Shown here: piece by piece, positions 12,331 through 24,526 of the stretch | How positions within the stretch are numbered: position 1 is the first letter of the stretch | How the letters are laid out: each line of letters opens with the position of its first letter | Source: Monarcha castaneiventris obscurior | Lineage: Eukaryota; Chordata; Aves; Passeriformes; Monarchidae | NCBI GenBank assembly: GCA_026261815.1 | Contig: JAMPIT010000435.1 | Coordinates: 1,328,501-1,392,500, forward strand | Length of the DNA: 64,000 nt | Direction: 5' to 3' | Position numbers and translations under genes: made by a program | The notes under the pieces: model-generated | Seen by the model: only the letters and a program-made list of their open reading frames with translations | Databases searched by the model: none | Told to the model about the DNA's origin: nothing

Positions 12331-15300
12331 AAACCAGAAATCAAGGACAAAATGTAGCCTCCTTAACCTGATTTTGGATAAGCTAAGCTTCAAAGGACAC
12401 AGAATATCCTTAAACTGTGGAATGTCAGAAGAAGTTTTGGCATTAGGTCCGAAAGTTCATCAGACAGTACCATTACATTGCTTGTGGTATCCTACTATGC
12501 AGAAATCTAGGTGTCAGCAATGCCTCGCAGCAGACCAAATGCCCTCCCTACCACACTACATGTCCCACTCCAAAGAGTATTCATTTGAAGCTACAATGCT
12601 GTTCCAGAAAGCTAGCTAGTTTTATATAACCTACTTTTTGGATGCAGCAGTTGACTAATTGAAACTAGCCTCTATTTAAATACAATGGGAGGTTTTACCA
12701 CAGGCAACTTGCAAAACAGGTGCCCCGATCAAATGCTCTCAAGGGTCCTTCTATGTGCTTATGGGTTCCAAAATGCCAGGTAGTTCTGAAGGCTCTGCTC
12801 TTCTGCATCTTCCCCTTTTAAGCACACTTCCCAACCTCCATCAGCATTACAACAGAGTAAAGAAACTTTTCACTGCCTGCTTTACAATTATAAATAGGTT
12901 ACTGCTCTCCAGCATTACCAGTCTTTAAAACCCTCTAAGATGCAATTACAGAATATTCCCCATAACATTAGGAAAATTAGAGAAAAATCATGTAAATGGA
13001 AGCCTTAAAAAAAACCCAAAAAACAAACCCCACAACAACAAAAGAACTCCCCAACCAACCAGCTAAAAGTTCTGGTACCTAGTAGAACTGGAAAGAATAT
13101 AAAGGCAACATAGCTGTTGCCAGCGACCTCATGAACCTCATGACCTTTAGAGAAAGAGCAGGAAGGATAGGATGAAAGATGGGCCAGGCTTGCATCCACT
13201 CCAAAATACAATTATATGACTTGGCAAGTAAGAGGAAGCATGACACAAACTTTGCAAACAATTTAATACTTTAATGCAGGAACTACATAGAAGAATTTTG
13301 GCTCCCAGGGACTCCCATTTCCTTGTGATCCCATCATCCTTCCTTCCAATATGGGAGAACATAGTCCTGCTTCTAATGGTATTAAAATTACAACAACAAA
13401 GAGATGACCCTACTATTTTATCTCATTTTCTACATCTCAGTATTCAGAGAAGAATTTCAAATATTAAAGGTATTGCAATTATCTATTTTTTCTTGGGTAA
13501 TATTATAACAGATTTCTTTTTCCTGTTATTTAAATGCCTCCACTCTGACATACTGAACTACTGAGGTTACAAAAGGAGCTTTTGCAGTAAATTTTATTTT
13601 TCCTCTTTCCTCCTCAAAATGTAAAGGATTATTGAATTCTTTTATGCCTTGGTTGAGGTTTTTTTTTTCCAAATATAAAAATCTGTTGGTACTGCATTTC
13701 ATCAGTAATGCTACAACAATGGGAAAGGCTGGAAAATAAAGATATTTAAGAAGGTGCTTCACTACCCTATTATTTTGGAGGCTCCAAAAATTCCCACTGA
13801 AGAATTTAACAATATTAGAGTGTCTTCTAGAAGAGGAATTCAAGATAAATAACTTTGTATTGCTTAGGGAAAATGAACCTTTTCTATCTCCTGCATTAAT
13901 TTTTTTCTTTCAAAAACAGGCTGCATGAGTACATGCTGTCTAAGATAGTTCTCAGTGGAAAGACCTTAAATGACATGAGTTCTGTTCTCTACCTCCCAGA
14001 ATTTAAATCTGCATTGAAAGACTATTTAGTCTGTTCACTCTAAGTATAAGGTCTCTGACAAAGCATTCAGCAGTCTCTCTGGTAACTGTATTAGATATCT
14101 CATATTCCCTCAAAATGGCCGGTTTACCAATGAAGCTAGTTATGAATCTTAGTGTAATAAAATACAGATTCAATTCAAGTTTCAATATCATATTTATTTA
14201 TCAAATTGATTATATATGGCACTAAAAACCTCAAAATGTTAAGAATTTGGAACCAAAATCTTAATTTCAGTTTTTCTTTACTGAAAAAGTATGTGAATTA
14301 GTTCATATATACTCAACCTTTTCCCAGATCAAACTGGAGTTATGATCTACAGTTCCATTTTTAATATAAATTTTCTATTCTTTCCTCTGAAAAAGTTGAA
14401 TTATTGAATTTTTTAGTCACTTGTACGTTTTACTATTGTGAAAGAATAAATTAGGCCTTTAGTTTAACCAACACACAAGATAAATCAGAGTAGTAATACT
14501 GAAAATAAGAATTTTTATGCCATGGGTTCTAATGGATAAGTTCAAAAAACTTTAAAAAACCTATAAACACAAATGCTAGAAAATGGGGTTTTGTGGATTT
14601 TCATACATTACTATGAATGTATACAGAATCTGACAAGAGACACCCAATCCCACTATTTTCCCCAATATTTTAGCAAAAAGCATTGTTTCATTAATCAATA
14701 GTAGTTTTGTAACAGTTAAGAATTTCAAAGCATGTTGTAATAAATTAATCTGGATTCACAGCTCTCTAGGGAACACAGAACCTATTACCAATATTTTATA
14801 GATTAAGAAAATAACAAAGGAACAGACATTAAATAGTGTGTTACAACCCACAACAAGTTCCTACAACAGCAGAAAAGCAAACTTCATCTGTATTTAAAAC
14901 CCAGTTTTCAGATTATAAGTCAGATACTTTCAGAAAATGGCTAGCAGCTACCACCCATGCTTATGTAAGACTTTGCTCAGCGGGTCTGCTGGTCACCAAA
15001 AAGGCTTGCCATGCAAAGTTATTTTTTGCCATATGTCCACAGCTATGGAAGACGAAAGTCCCACATCAAGAAAGAGCTGTCTGTGTAAAATGTCTCTGAA
15101 CAATCACAGTTTATAAATTGCCTCGAACCAATAAGGGCACAGCATGAGCAAAAAATGTACAGGTGTTGAACATATCCTAGCACAGGAGGAGAATCACACA
15201 AGTGGTGAGTGGAATTTTCTTTACATTTGGCAGAATGTTTATAAAGAAAACACCATGGAAAGTGAGGAAAGTCAGAATAATGAATGTATTTTCCAAGTAC

Positions 15301-15686
15301 ATGTGCCAAGAGTAGTAAAAATTTTGATTATTTACTTTATAATGCTTGTCATCTGTGTAAGACCAATGGCAGGCCTAAGGCAATCATAGAAGTTTTAAGA
15401 TTCATTATGCTGCAAGCATGAACCATTACTCTTTCCTGTTTACTTCAGTCTAACAAAGTAATCTTATCAATATAATAAATGATATTATTTATCATTAAAC
15501 TATTAATAAAAATCATTACATCTATTAGTGGACCTATAAATTAATGAATGCATCAATAAATCCCTGCACTTACTTATAAATTAAGGATATACACACACAG
15601 CAACTTGAAATATTTCTTTAATGAATAAACATAAACATTTTTTTAACCTGAAAACTAAAAAAAAAGCTAAATATGAATGAGTATTT
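12331..15686. other. Intergenic, no gene recognised
   Basis: Contains an A/C-only low-complexity patch near 13,007-13,062. A minus-strand frame of 105 codons (13,526-13,843) and an opposing 96-codon frame (13,274-13,564) have AT-rich noise composition. Confidence 0.6.
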
Positions 15687-15870
15687 TTGGCTCTACACTT
15701 GATCTTGGTCCTAGCACAAAGCTTCTCTCACCAGAAGGAGGTTTTGGAAGGGAAGATAGGAGACAGATGTTGGAGCAATGTCTACACAAGATAAAACCTA
15801 ATAGGCTGGGCTATGTTTGAAAGCGTCCTGTAAAGATAAGATCTACCTCAGTCCTTTAACCAACATTAAA
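15687..15870. repeat. Unidentified dispersed repeat, copy A
   Basis: Starting TTGGCTCTACAC and ending near AACATTAAA, this 184-bp segment matches 19,111-19,293 in the same orientation at roughly 85% by eye, with small indels. Shared blocks include GGTCCTAGCACA, TTCTCTCACCA, GTTTTGGAAGGGA, CAATGTCTACACAAG and AATAGGCTGGGCTAT. It is not CR1 and not a repeat I can name. Confidence 0.8.
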
Positions 15871-18800
15871 GAAAAAAAAATTGGGTTTCCTTAATCGAAG
15901 GAAATGAAATCCAAAATGAGAACAAGCACAAATTATGGGTTATGAGACCTGACTATTTGCATTGTCTTTAGTCAATAGGTGCCATATGAATAAGAGAGAC
16001 AGGCCTGGTGATAAAGCCAGAAGAGAAAAAATGACTGTTTGCCAAAAGACTGGATGTTTACTAGCAAATGCAATGTGATGTGTAAGTTTCTGTAGGAAAA
16101 TGAGCCAAATACAGTAAAAACTAAATCTAATTCTGTCTACATCAGGTGACTGACTGGCTGATAGAAGAAGGTTTTTCATATCTATATTGCCTACAATTAA
16201 TTTCTGTAATTCTGCAGATGATATATTATCAATATCAAGAGTTATGAAGTAGTGTTAAACCCAGAGATTAACATTAGGTGAAAGAACACCATTCAAGGGA
16301 TACAGGGAAGCATAGTTTGCTAGCAGATATACTGAGTCTCCCAGATGTCTGAAAAGAAAGAATACATCATCAGTCAAAACAAAAGCCAATTCATGAACTG
16401 TTAAACCAGAAACTGAATGCTCTTGACTTCATGCCAGAGAGGATGCAGTTCATCAGAGTTCCACATACTTAATCTCTATCATTGCACTCAATACTGTGAA
16501 ACCTTAGAACAACCCTCCTGCCCCAAGGAGTTGATCATTAAAAATAACAAAAAGCAAGTCGGGTAGACAATGACTTTCAAAAATAACACACCATATTTTG
16601 TGACATAGATGTACTAAAAAAATTGTAATTTGATATTCAAACTAAGCATTAAATTATCAGGGATCTTAAATCTGTAAAAATGAAGAAATCTGCGAGGTAT
16701 TAAGATTCTAAAGATTCTCTGATGTAGAAACATGCCAGCAGGCAACTCCAAGGGAGTGATACATGCAATTGCTATTGATTTCAGCTATGCAAGGATAACT
16801 CACAGCTGCTTTCAAGATATCCATCCTTTTTTGCTTTTCTAGCTAGTATTGCACAAGAAGCCATGATCTTAGCAAGCACAGACCTTCTGGAAGCAAGATT
16901 CTGTACTCCCCATTTAGTGTGTTATCACTGAAAACTTCACTAGGCTATCCAGTAAGGAGAGAAATTATTTATTATGGCATACTCCCTAAGAGGCAGCCAT
17001 CCTAAAAGTTTCAGTGAACAAAAACTGGAAAGTACTCTGTGCTACAAATAAGCCCACAGCTATCATTTTCTTGTTCCTTCATCACCTCTTGCTACAAACC
17101 TGATGCAGATATACACATTTTAGATGTTTGCTCTTTACAGCTCAGAGTAGATGATGACACAAGATAGTTTCACAGATCTCAGATTGCCAGCTGTGAAAGG
17201 AAAAATATGGTGGCAGTGGTGGGAAAAAATACCGTATCTGCAGGCCCTGCTTTCATAACATTAGATTACTTCAACAAGTAAAGAATTTCGATGCTATTCA
17301 GGTATTTTCCTTGAGTATAAACCATCTGTAACAGAATTCACCCAGCTGCATGCCAGTAAACTCATAATTTTAAGATGTCTGTAAAAGCACAGTGCAGCTG
17401 GGAACCTTAAAGTATTTATAATGCAGTTGAGAGACGACAAGTTATGAACAGTTATTTGTAAAGCTGCAGCCTAAGCAGAGAGATACGAGGCAAATATCTC
17501 TCAGTGACTGCATCCTAGCCCAGTGGCAAAAGGACCGATTGCAATGTTTGACATCTGGAAGATAAAAGAGATTATTAATCTCTTTCGAAAAGTCTCAAAA
17601 CTAAAAATTGCTGTACAGTGATATCCAGAAGCTTAAAAACACATAAAAGGCAACTGTTTTATAAATTAATGTTTGTTTGTGGTTTTATTCAAATAAACCT
17701 CAAAAAGAAGAATGAAATTTTCCTTTTTTTTTTTAAACTTCATTGACTCATATTAGGCCTGAGTTCGGCCATCAGACTTTAGCAGAGTAGTAAAACAAAC
17801 ATTACAGTAGTCTACACAAAGAACTTCCTGCCATGCACCACCTTGCTGGTTTCTAATATAAAAGTATTGCTTGGAATTCAGTTGGGAATGGGACACATTT
17901 ATGCCAGACAGACACATACTGAATCTCTGGTACTTTAGCAATTAATTTCATATTAGAAGTTACTAAAAAAGGGCACTGAATTACACTGAGTACTAACCAC
18001 AGTACATCTTAATACTTATTTCTACTAGCCTACTTGTGTGATATGTAATTTCTGACATAAATTACTATAAGCTTTTTCTTCCACTCTTTAAAAAATGGCC
18101 CAAAAGTCCGAGCTAGAAAGATAAACAGTGATTTCCTGGAAATGTAGAAATCCACAGAAGGTAAAAATGCAAGATGATTGGGTTTGACATGGACTGAGCC
18201 AAAATACGACATGCTCCGGTAACCGTCCTCCCACACACATCCCCAGGGATTTAGCTCAGCAAATCCTTTCTTTTTTCACTTCCAAGTGCCAAACTAGTAT
18301 AGAATAAATAGTATACAGATTTTCAATTTGGCAATTTTTTGTGAAAGAGGGAAAGGTCTACTATGCAGCACATAAATGCCAGAACCTCAAAATAAAATCT
18401 CTGAGTACCACTGACATAAAATCAGCCCCTTTCAAAACCTGAGGCACCCAAAATTTAACAGTGACTCTCAAAAACTTTTCCCACACTTATTCATCAATTG
18501 TAACACCTATCATAACCTAGCAACAGAACTGATAAGTAAAAAAAACCAAAACACTATAGACAGTAACGTATCACAGTGCTAAAAATGCATTTCCTGTTGT
18601 TGAGCAGTTTGGGACTATGAATTTATCTGCATGGTGGTAATCAAGATGTGCATGGTGGTAACCAAAACACAGAGACAAGTGTACTGCATTTTCTTGTTAT
18701 GCGTGCCTGCAATTATTAGCTATCAAAATATAAAATGACTTTCTAGATGGGCTAATAGTGTCTGGCTGGTCTGGTGAATTGTCTTAGCTAAAGGCACCTT

Positions 18801-19110
18801 ATTTTTCTGATGAAAACTGCTGTGGACTTTCTATTGAGTAGAGCCTCTGGTAGGATAAACATACAGATGCTTGTGGCCCACCTTTTTCTTTTTGTCTTCA
18901 TTCATGTTATTATGGTACAAGTTGCAGAAGTGGCTTGTCCAACATTATTCTTCCCTCAGAATATCCAGGGCTTATCCTTCAATTTCACTTTATTTTCAAC
19001 AAATATTGAGCTCTCTTCCATTTACTAAAATTGCCCTTCACTGGACAGAGTTCTCACTTTTCTGATGTTCACTAAAAATCTCAATGCCTGCCAGCTGCAG
19101 GGCTCCCATC
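15871..19110. other. Intergenic, nothing recognised
   Basis: AT-rich single-copy-looking DNA. A small imperfect duplication of GCATGGTGGTAA lies at 18,628-18,661. Confidence 0.65.
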
Positions 19111-19293
19111 TTGGCTCTACACCAGATCTGACTGGTCCTAGCACAGAGTTTCTCTCACCAAAAGGATGTTTTGGAAGGGATGACAGGAGACAAACTTTGG
19201 GGCAATGTCTACACAAGGTAAAACTCAATAGGCTGGGCTATCTTTGATAGTGTCCTGTAAGGATGAGATGTACCTCTGCAAAATGGCATTAAA
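19111..19293. repeat. Unidentified dispersed repeat, copy B
   Basis: This is the second copy of the repeat at 15,687-15,870, 3.4 kb away in direct orientation. Similarity starts and stops at matching points (TTGGCTCTACAC at the left, CATTAAA at the right) while flanks are unrelated. That suggests two insertions of one element rather than a segmental duplication. Confidence 0.8.
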
Positions 19294-19331
19294 CAAGCAA
19301 TATATTAAAGCATCTTCAGATATTATGTCAC

Positions 19332-19379
19332 AATTTTTTACATATCAAGATATTGGCATGTCTTGATATGTAAAAAATT
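19332..19379. repeat. Perfect hairpin: 19-bp arms, 10-nt loop
   Basis: The left arm AATTTTTTACATATCAAGA (19,332-19,350) and the right arm (19,361-19,379) are exact reverse complements around the loop TATTGGCATG. It lies 38 bp to the right of dispersed-repeat copy B. Confidence 0.95.
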
Positions 19380-20989
19380 ATCATTTATGACTATGTTAGC
19401 TCTATCAGGTTATCATAACACAATCCAAACATCCTATTAAAAGGCAGGTTAGCACCACTGAATCATACTGTTTGTGGAAATGTGGCAGTCTAAACAGTTT
19501 TAAATTGCCAGTCTACTTTTAACCACATATTTTGATCCTATTAAATTTTATTAGAACAGAACAATTGAAAGAGAAATATTACTGCCAGAAGTAATGTGTC
19601 TAAATGCTTGTCCACAGAGGAGGTGTTTAGAGCGTTACTCTTATAGTAGTACAGCTAAACTTTTAAGATCATACCAGTGTAACTACTCCAGGTTAATATT
19701 TTGATTACAAAATAAACTAGCTTGACATTATTTAAAACATTTTTAAAATAAGCAACCTGAATTAGAAAAAAATAGGAAAAAATTTAAGACAGAAAAAAGG
19801 TATATGAAAAGATATTGTAACCTTTAATTATACTGAAATAACAACTGAAAATGTACATGTTGTCTTAGATTGCCGATCTTTGTTCTTGGTAGGAGTGTTC
19901 ATACTGTAAGAAATACTCTGCAAAAAAAGTTCTTCCAATCTGTCCCAGTCAATGGGGTCAGCTGACGATCTTAACGTAAATATATTTCATTATCGTCTTT
20001 TACAAAAGATTTGTTCTTATGAGCAGTATTAACTGTGCAAACAAAAGGCATGTAGAAAGGGCAATGATTTCTCCCCCACTGCAGTATATATGGTCATTGT
20101 GCAATGAACTTCAGTTGTCTGAAGGTAAGGTAATTAAGGTAATTCAGTGAGTATTGAATGTTACAGTGTTAGCCCACCACTTACTAAAACCAATTCAGAA
20201 AAAATTAAAAACATTATTTTTTACTATTCAGTAGAAAAAAAGGATACTACCTGAAGACTACAATGGGCCAGATCATTAACTAATACAGCTGTACCCTACC
20301 TGTGTTTGTTGCAGCAGGGGTTGTTTTTTCTAACAGGTGAAAACCTCTTCCTGCATCTGTAATATATGATTTGTCCACACTGCGTTTGTAGACTTAAGTT
20401 CCTGTTAAGCCTAATTAATCTGCACCAAAGTAAGCTACATCTGCACAGCACAGCTCTTTGTGACAATGTGCACTTTATTACCAATATTGAAAGCATATAA
20501 AGTTCAATGTTTATTAGGTCCTTGTTTATAACATTTTCATGGACAGTTGTCTAATCCATATTAGCCTGGAAGTCCTCCAGTCATCTCACACGAGTTTGTG
20601 TCCCAGCAGGACAGACCCTTCTGAAGCCCTCCAGAATTCTGATCTCAAACCTATTTAAAACAGCTGCAAACTGCCAGAGTCTTCTCATCACAGTTGCCCA
20701 AAAACCAAACAGACAAAACACTGCAGGAGTACCCTAAAGGCTCATTACATTATGGCACTGAGATACAAAGGAAACAATTTGGAAATTAAAAAAAAAAACA
20801 ACCCTTTCAATCTGCCAATACCAGGAGGAAGCCAGAAGTTGCAATCAGAATTGAGGAGAGAAACTTCTTATTTTAGACTCGAAACAAGTAACTATGAATA
20901 CTACCCACAAGTCCCACAACTCAATGGGCATAATCCACAAGAAGAGAATCCATAATGATACAGCATTTAACAAACCTATGCTGAATTAC

Positions 20990-21001
20990 GGGGGGGGGGG
21001 G
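20990..21001 (+). repeat. Poly-G run, 12 nt
   Basis: Twelve uninterrupted G in AT-rich surroundings. Such runs often vary in length or are misassembled. Confidence 0.9.
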
Positions 21002-22137
21002 AACCCAACAAAATGTACATTAGGGATCTCTTAGATCTCTTAGAACATGGAAAGCAAATACAGATGGTGTAAAAATGCATAGGATTCCTCTTGTCTGAGT
21101 AAGAGGAATTAGCCACTCTGGTTCTCACTTTACTCAGGAGTTGGCTCAAAGAATATAATAAAGTTATGAAAAAGTGCAGAGACTATTTCTGAAGATCACC
21201 AACAGGCAGGCTGGCTTCATCAAAAACACAGCAAAGACACACTCTTCCAGCACAGCAAAACAGCTTCCTCAAGACATCACCCAGACTACAACCCTGAGGG
21301 CACTAAACCTCTGCTCAGCACAAGCTGCTGCTCTCCTCCACTTCCTATGGAAACCAGCACCCACTTACCCAGCACCCAAACTAAGCAGCATTCCAGCACA
21401 GGTGTTGCCTGTGACAGCAACTACAAAAAGCTTAATGAATTTCAACTTGCACACAAAGAAACTCTTTGCTCCTGAATTTTTGTTAATTTGTTTTCAAAAT
21501 GCTATTTCATTATATTTGCCCATCTAATAGTTAAATATTCTTCAGTTTTGGATTTGAAAAATACTTTTCAAGTATTGAATGCTTAATAAAAATTTAATAT
21601 TAAAATTGTATATACTTCACTATCTCAATGTAAATATGTGCGAAAATATTCTTTGAAATGTTATAGAATTAATAAGGAAAATATTATGAGTTTAATAAAA
21701 AGAGCATTTAATATTGCATAACTATATCCCTGTAGGCAAGTAGGAATATGAGGCACTGACTGCATGGTCCCTCCATTCTGCTTGAGGGATTCTCATGTTA
21801 CATACAGCATTCCAAATGCCTTGGCCCTTCTGCCTCTTAACCACTGCTGAATACCTCTTTGTTTCCCATAGCCAGGGAAAGGAGTTTCTTTTTAAAGTAA
21901 CTAAGCTCTCTAAATTAGGGGATGGGTCTTCATGAGCACAAAGAACTATAAGAAAGCTTGCATTACTATTTTAAAAAGAAACATGCAAATTTTTCAGATA
22001 TACATTTTCAAGATAAATAACATTTTCACATATCCACATGCAGAGAGATTTGTAAAGAGCTCCTGTACTCATGTGGGCGCACCAGCAAAGCAGTAGCTTT
22101 TCAAACAGTAAGAGCAGTGCTCCCCATTGCTGCTACA

Positions 22138-22179
22138 TCACTTATGCAGGGCTCACTTATGCATCACTTATGCATCACT
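22138..22179 (+). repeat. Short tandem repeat of TCACTTATGCA
   Basis: Copies start at 22,138, 22,153 and 22,164, with a partial fourth (TCACT) at 22,175. Copies 1 and 2 are separated by GGGC; copies 2 and 3 abut. Confidence 0.85.
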
Positions 22180-23502
22180 CAATATAATCCAGCTTTTTCA
22201 TTCTTCATCTATTACAGATTCTGCTTGGAAACAGAATCTTTTTCTGCCTCACTCTCGTTACATTACAAAAACTAGCAATCTAGCACAAAGTCTTTAGTTT
22301 TTAATTCATCATTATGATTCAAGTAGTATGAACCTTAGGAACAAGATCTTGTCAGAAATAATTTCAGGTAAGATGCCTATAAAAGCTAAACTTAGCAAAA
22401 CTGAACTATCAATCTTCCAAAATGTACTCAGGAAAAGTTAATCAACTCTGTGTGTCATGTCAAAACAAGCAGAAAAGGAAACATTTTAATTGTAGAACTT
22501 GAATGTTCAAACTCATCACGGGTCTTGCAGAAAAGGGGGAAAACCACAGCAAAATCACTGTTCTTGGTTAAGACCCCAAGGACATAAAATAAATAATATT
22601 TAACAGAGCTCAATTTTCATTTATCATTGAAATAACGAACACTAGAACAATAATTGTCATAAAGATTTCTGTGGTACCTGGTAAAAGCAATATCATGAAT
22701 TGCCTAGTAAATTTTGATTCATTAACTGTAGGTATGTTGACTTAGTGGCCTGAAATAACTGTGGTACAAGTCTCATTTTCCTGTTTGTATATCCACGATA
22801 CTTGTGTGCCATGGGGTCTGACTAATGGGTCAGAAGTTCTGGTTCAAGGATCTGCTGCAGCTCTGCTACCTCAATATCCTTGGACATTACCTTAAACTGT
22901 GTAGTTTTACTCCATTCTGCAGGTCAGGGCAATCAATAGGTAGATGACTGTGACTCAACAGTGTCAGGATTCCACTTCTTATTTAGGTCTACATATTATT
23001 GTTTCCTGACACACAATAACAAAATACAGGAAATGTAATGAAAGCAGTTGCTTGCTTTGTTATTGGGCAAAGGATTGGGAGGCAGACTCTGAACTATTAA
23101 TTCCTTTCCATACTGGTCTATACCAGTAACAGCAGAAGAAACAGGGTTCATACTTAGTATTTCTTTTCTTTGGAGCATCAGATATTCTACAAATGGCAAT
23201 TTCAGAACAGAGAATATTATCTATTTCCTACTAGTAAATATCTACAGCACAAGAGGAACTGATAAGCTTGCTTGCTGACTTACCAAGCATTCAGGGCAGC
23301 ACACAAGCAGGCAGCAGTCAAACAGAAGGAAATACTTGAGCCCATTTCCATGAAGGACCACTCAAGAAATCAGTGAAAAGACCACTAAGTTTCCACGAGG
23401 TTTATCAAGTACATTAGGGAAATGGCATTATATTTCTATAGCTTTATTCTCCTTAGATCTCCATCACCAACAATTCTTTGTTCTAAGAATACTTTGAATA
23501 GG

Positions 23503-24094
23503 TGTCACAGTTTAACCCCAGCCAAGCACCAAACAGCCTCTTGCTCACTCCCCCACCAATGGGATCAGAGGGAGAATCAAAAGGGTAAAAACTAGAAAAC
23601 ACATGGGTTGAGATAAAGACAGTTTATTAAGGAAAGCAAAAGGCATGCACACAAGCAAAGTAAAACAAGGAATTCATTCACTACTTCCCATGGGCAGGCA
23701 GGTGTTCAGACATTTCCAAGAGAGCAGGGCCCCATCATGAGCCATAGTTACTTGGGAAAACAAATGACATCACCCCAAATATTCCCCCCCTGCTTCCTCC
23801 TTCTTCCCCCATTTTATATCCTGAGCCTGATGTCACATGGTCTGGAACATCTCTTTGGTCAGTTGGGGTCACCTGTCCTGGCCATGCCTCCTCCCACCCT
23901 CCCAGGCACCCCCAACTCCCTCGCCAGCATGGCTGTATGAAAAGCAGAGAAGGCCTCAACTCTGTGCAACCCTTGCTCAGCAATAACAAAAACATCTCTA
24001 TGTTCTCAGCCCTGTATTCAGCACTAATCCAAAACACATGCCCATACCAGCCACTGTAAAGAAAATTAATTCTACCTCAGCCCAAAACAGCACA
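23503..24094 (-). mobile_element. Solo LTR, avian ERVL-like, with 5-bp TSD ATAGG
   Basis: A 592-bp element with ends TGTGCTGTTT...AACTGTGACA on the minus strand (TG...CA) is flanked by a perfect 5-bp duplication, ATAGG, at 23,498-23,502 and 24,095-24,099. On the minus strand it has a TATAAAA box (about 23,812-23,819) and an AATAAA signal (23,623-23,628), so transcription would run leftwards. The terminal sequences resemble a common avian LTR family as I remember its consensus. A 5-bp duplication is typical of ERVL-class integration. No internal retroviral sequence is present, so this is a solo LTR left by recombination. Confidence 0.88.
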
Positions 24095-24479
24095 ATAGGA
24101 TGGCAAAACCTGTGTCGGTATGGTTACACACAATGTGAGCCTTGTTCCCATTTCATTTGTGTAGAATTGAAGGTCTTTTTTTTTTTTCTAAACTGATACT
24201 TATTGCAGGAAAATATAAACAAAATATGCTGTTGCTGACACTAACCACCTACTGATTTTACAGCATGGAAATGTTTCAGATTCTGGTTACCTAAGAACTC
24301 TGCATGGGGTGTGTTTGTTAAGGTGTGAGAGAAAGCTTAATTAAAACAGTTTATCAGCAAACGCATCTAGTGGTATTTAATTCTGCTACAAGTTTAGAAC
24401 AGCAGTAAAAGCTGGAAGAGCTCACTTTCAGGAGGTTATACCTCTTTCAGTTGTTATAACACACTAATGGTCAGAAAGC

Positions 24480-24526
24480 AAATTTTAAAATATAAAGAAA
24501 ATTTTAAAATATAAAACAAATTTTAA
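24480..24526 (+). repeat. AT-rich 19-bp tandem repeat, about 2.5 units
   Basis: Units of AAATTTTAAAATATAAA with small changes are repeated in a row. Low complexity. Confidence 0.75.

Larger units (their letters stand above)
19380..23497. other. Intergenic, no gene recognised
   Basis: A frame of 117 codons (21,174-21,527) is Thr/Ala/Pro-rich in its middle and has no recognised domain. The 21,170-21,430 stretch is less AT-rich and may be an unnamed old repeat. Confidence 0.6.

Noticed and set aside
13526..13843. 105-codon minus-strand frame
   Set aside because: There are no splice or promoter signals and no recognised domain; its composition is that of AT-rich noise.
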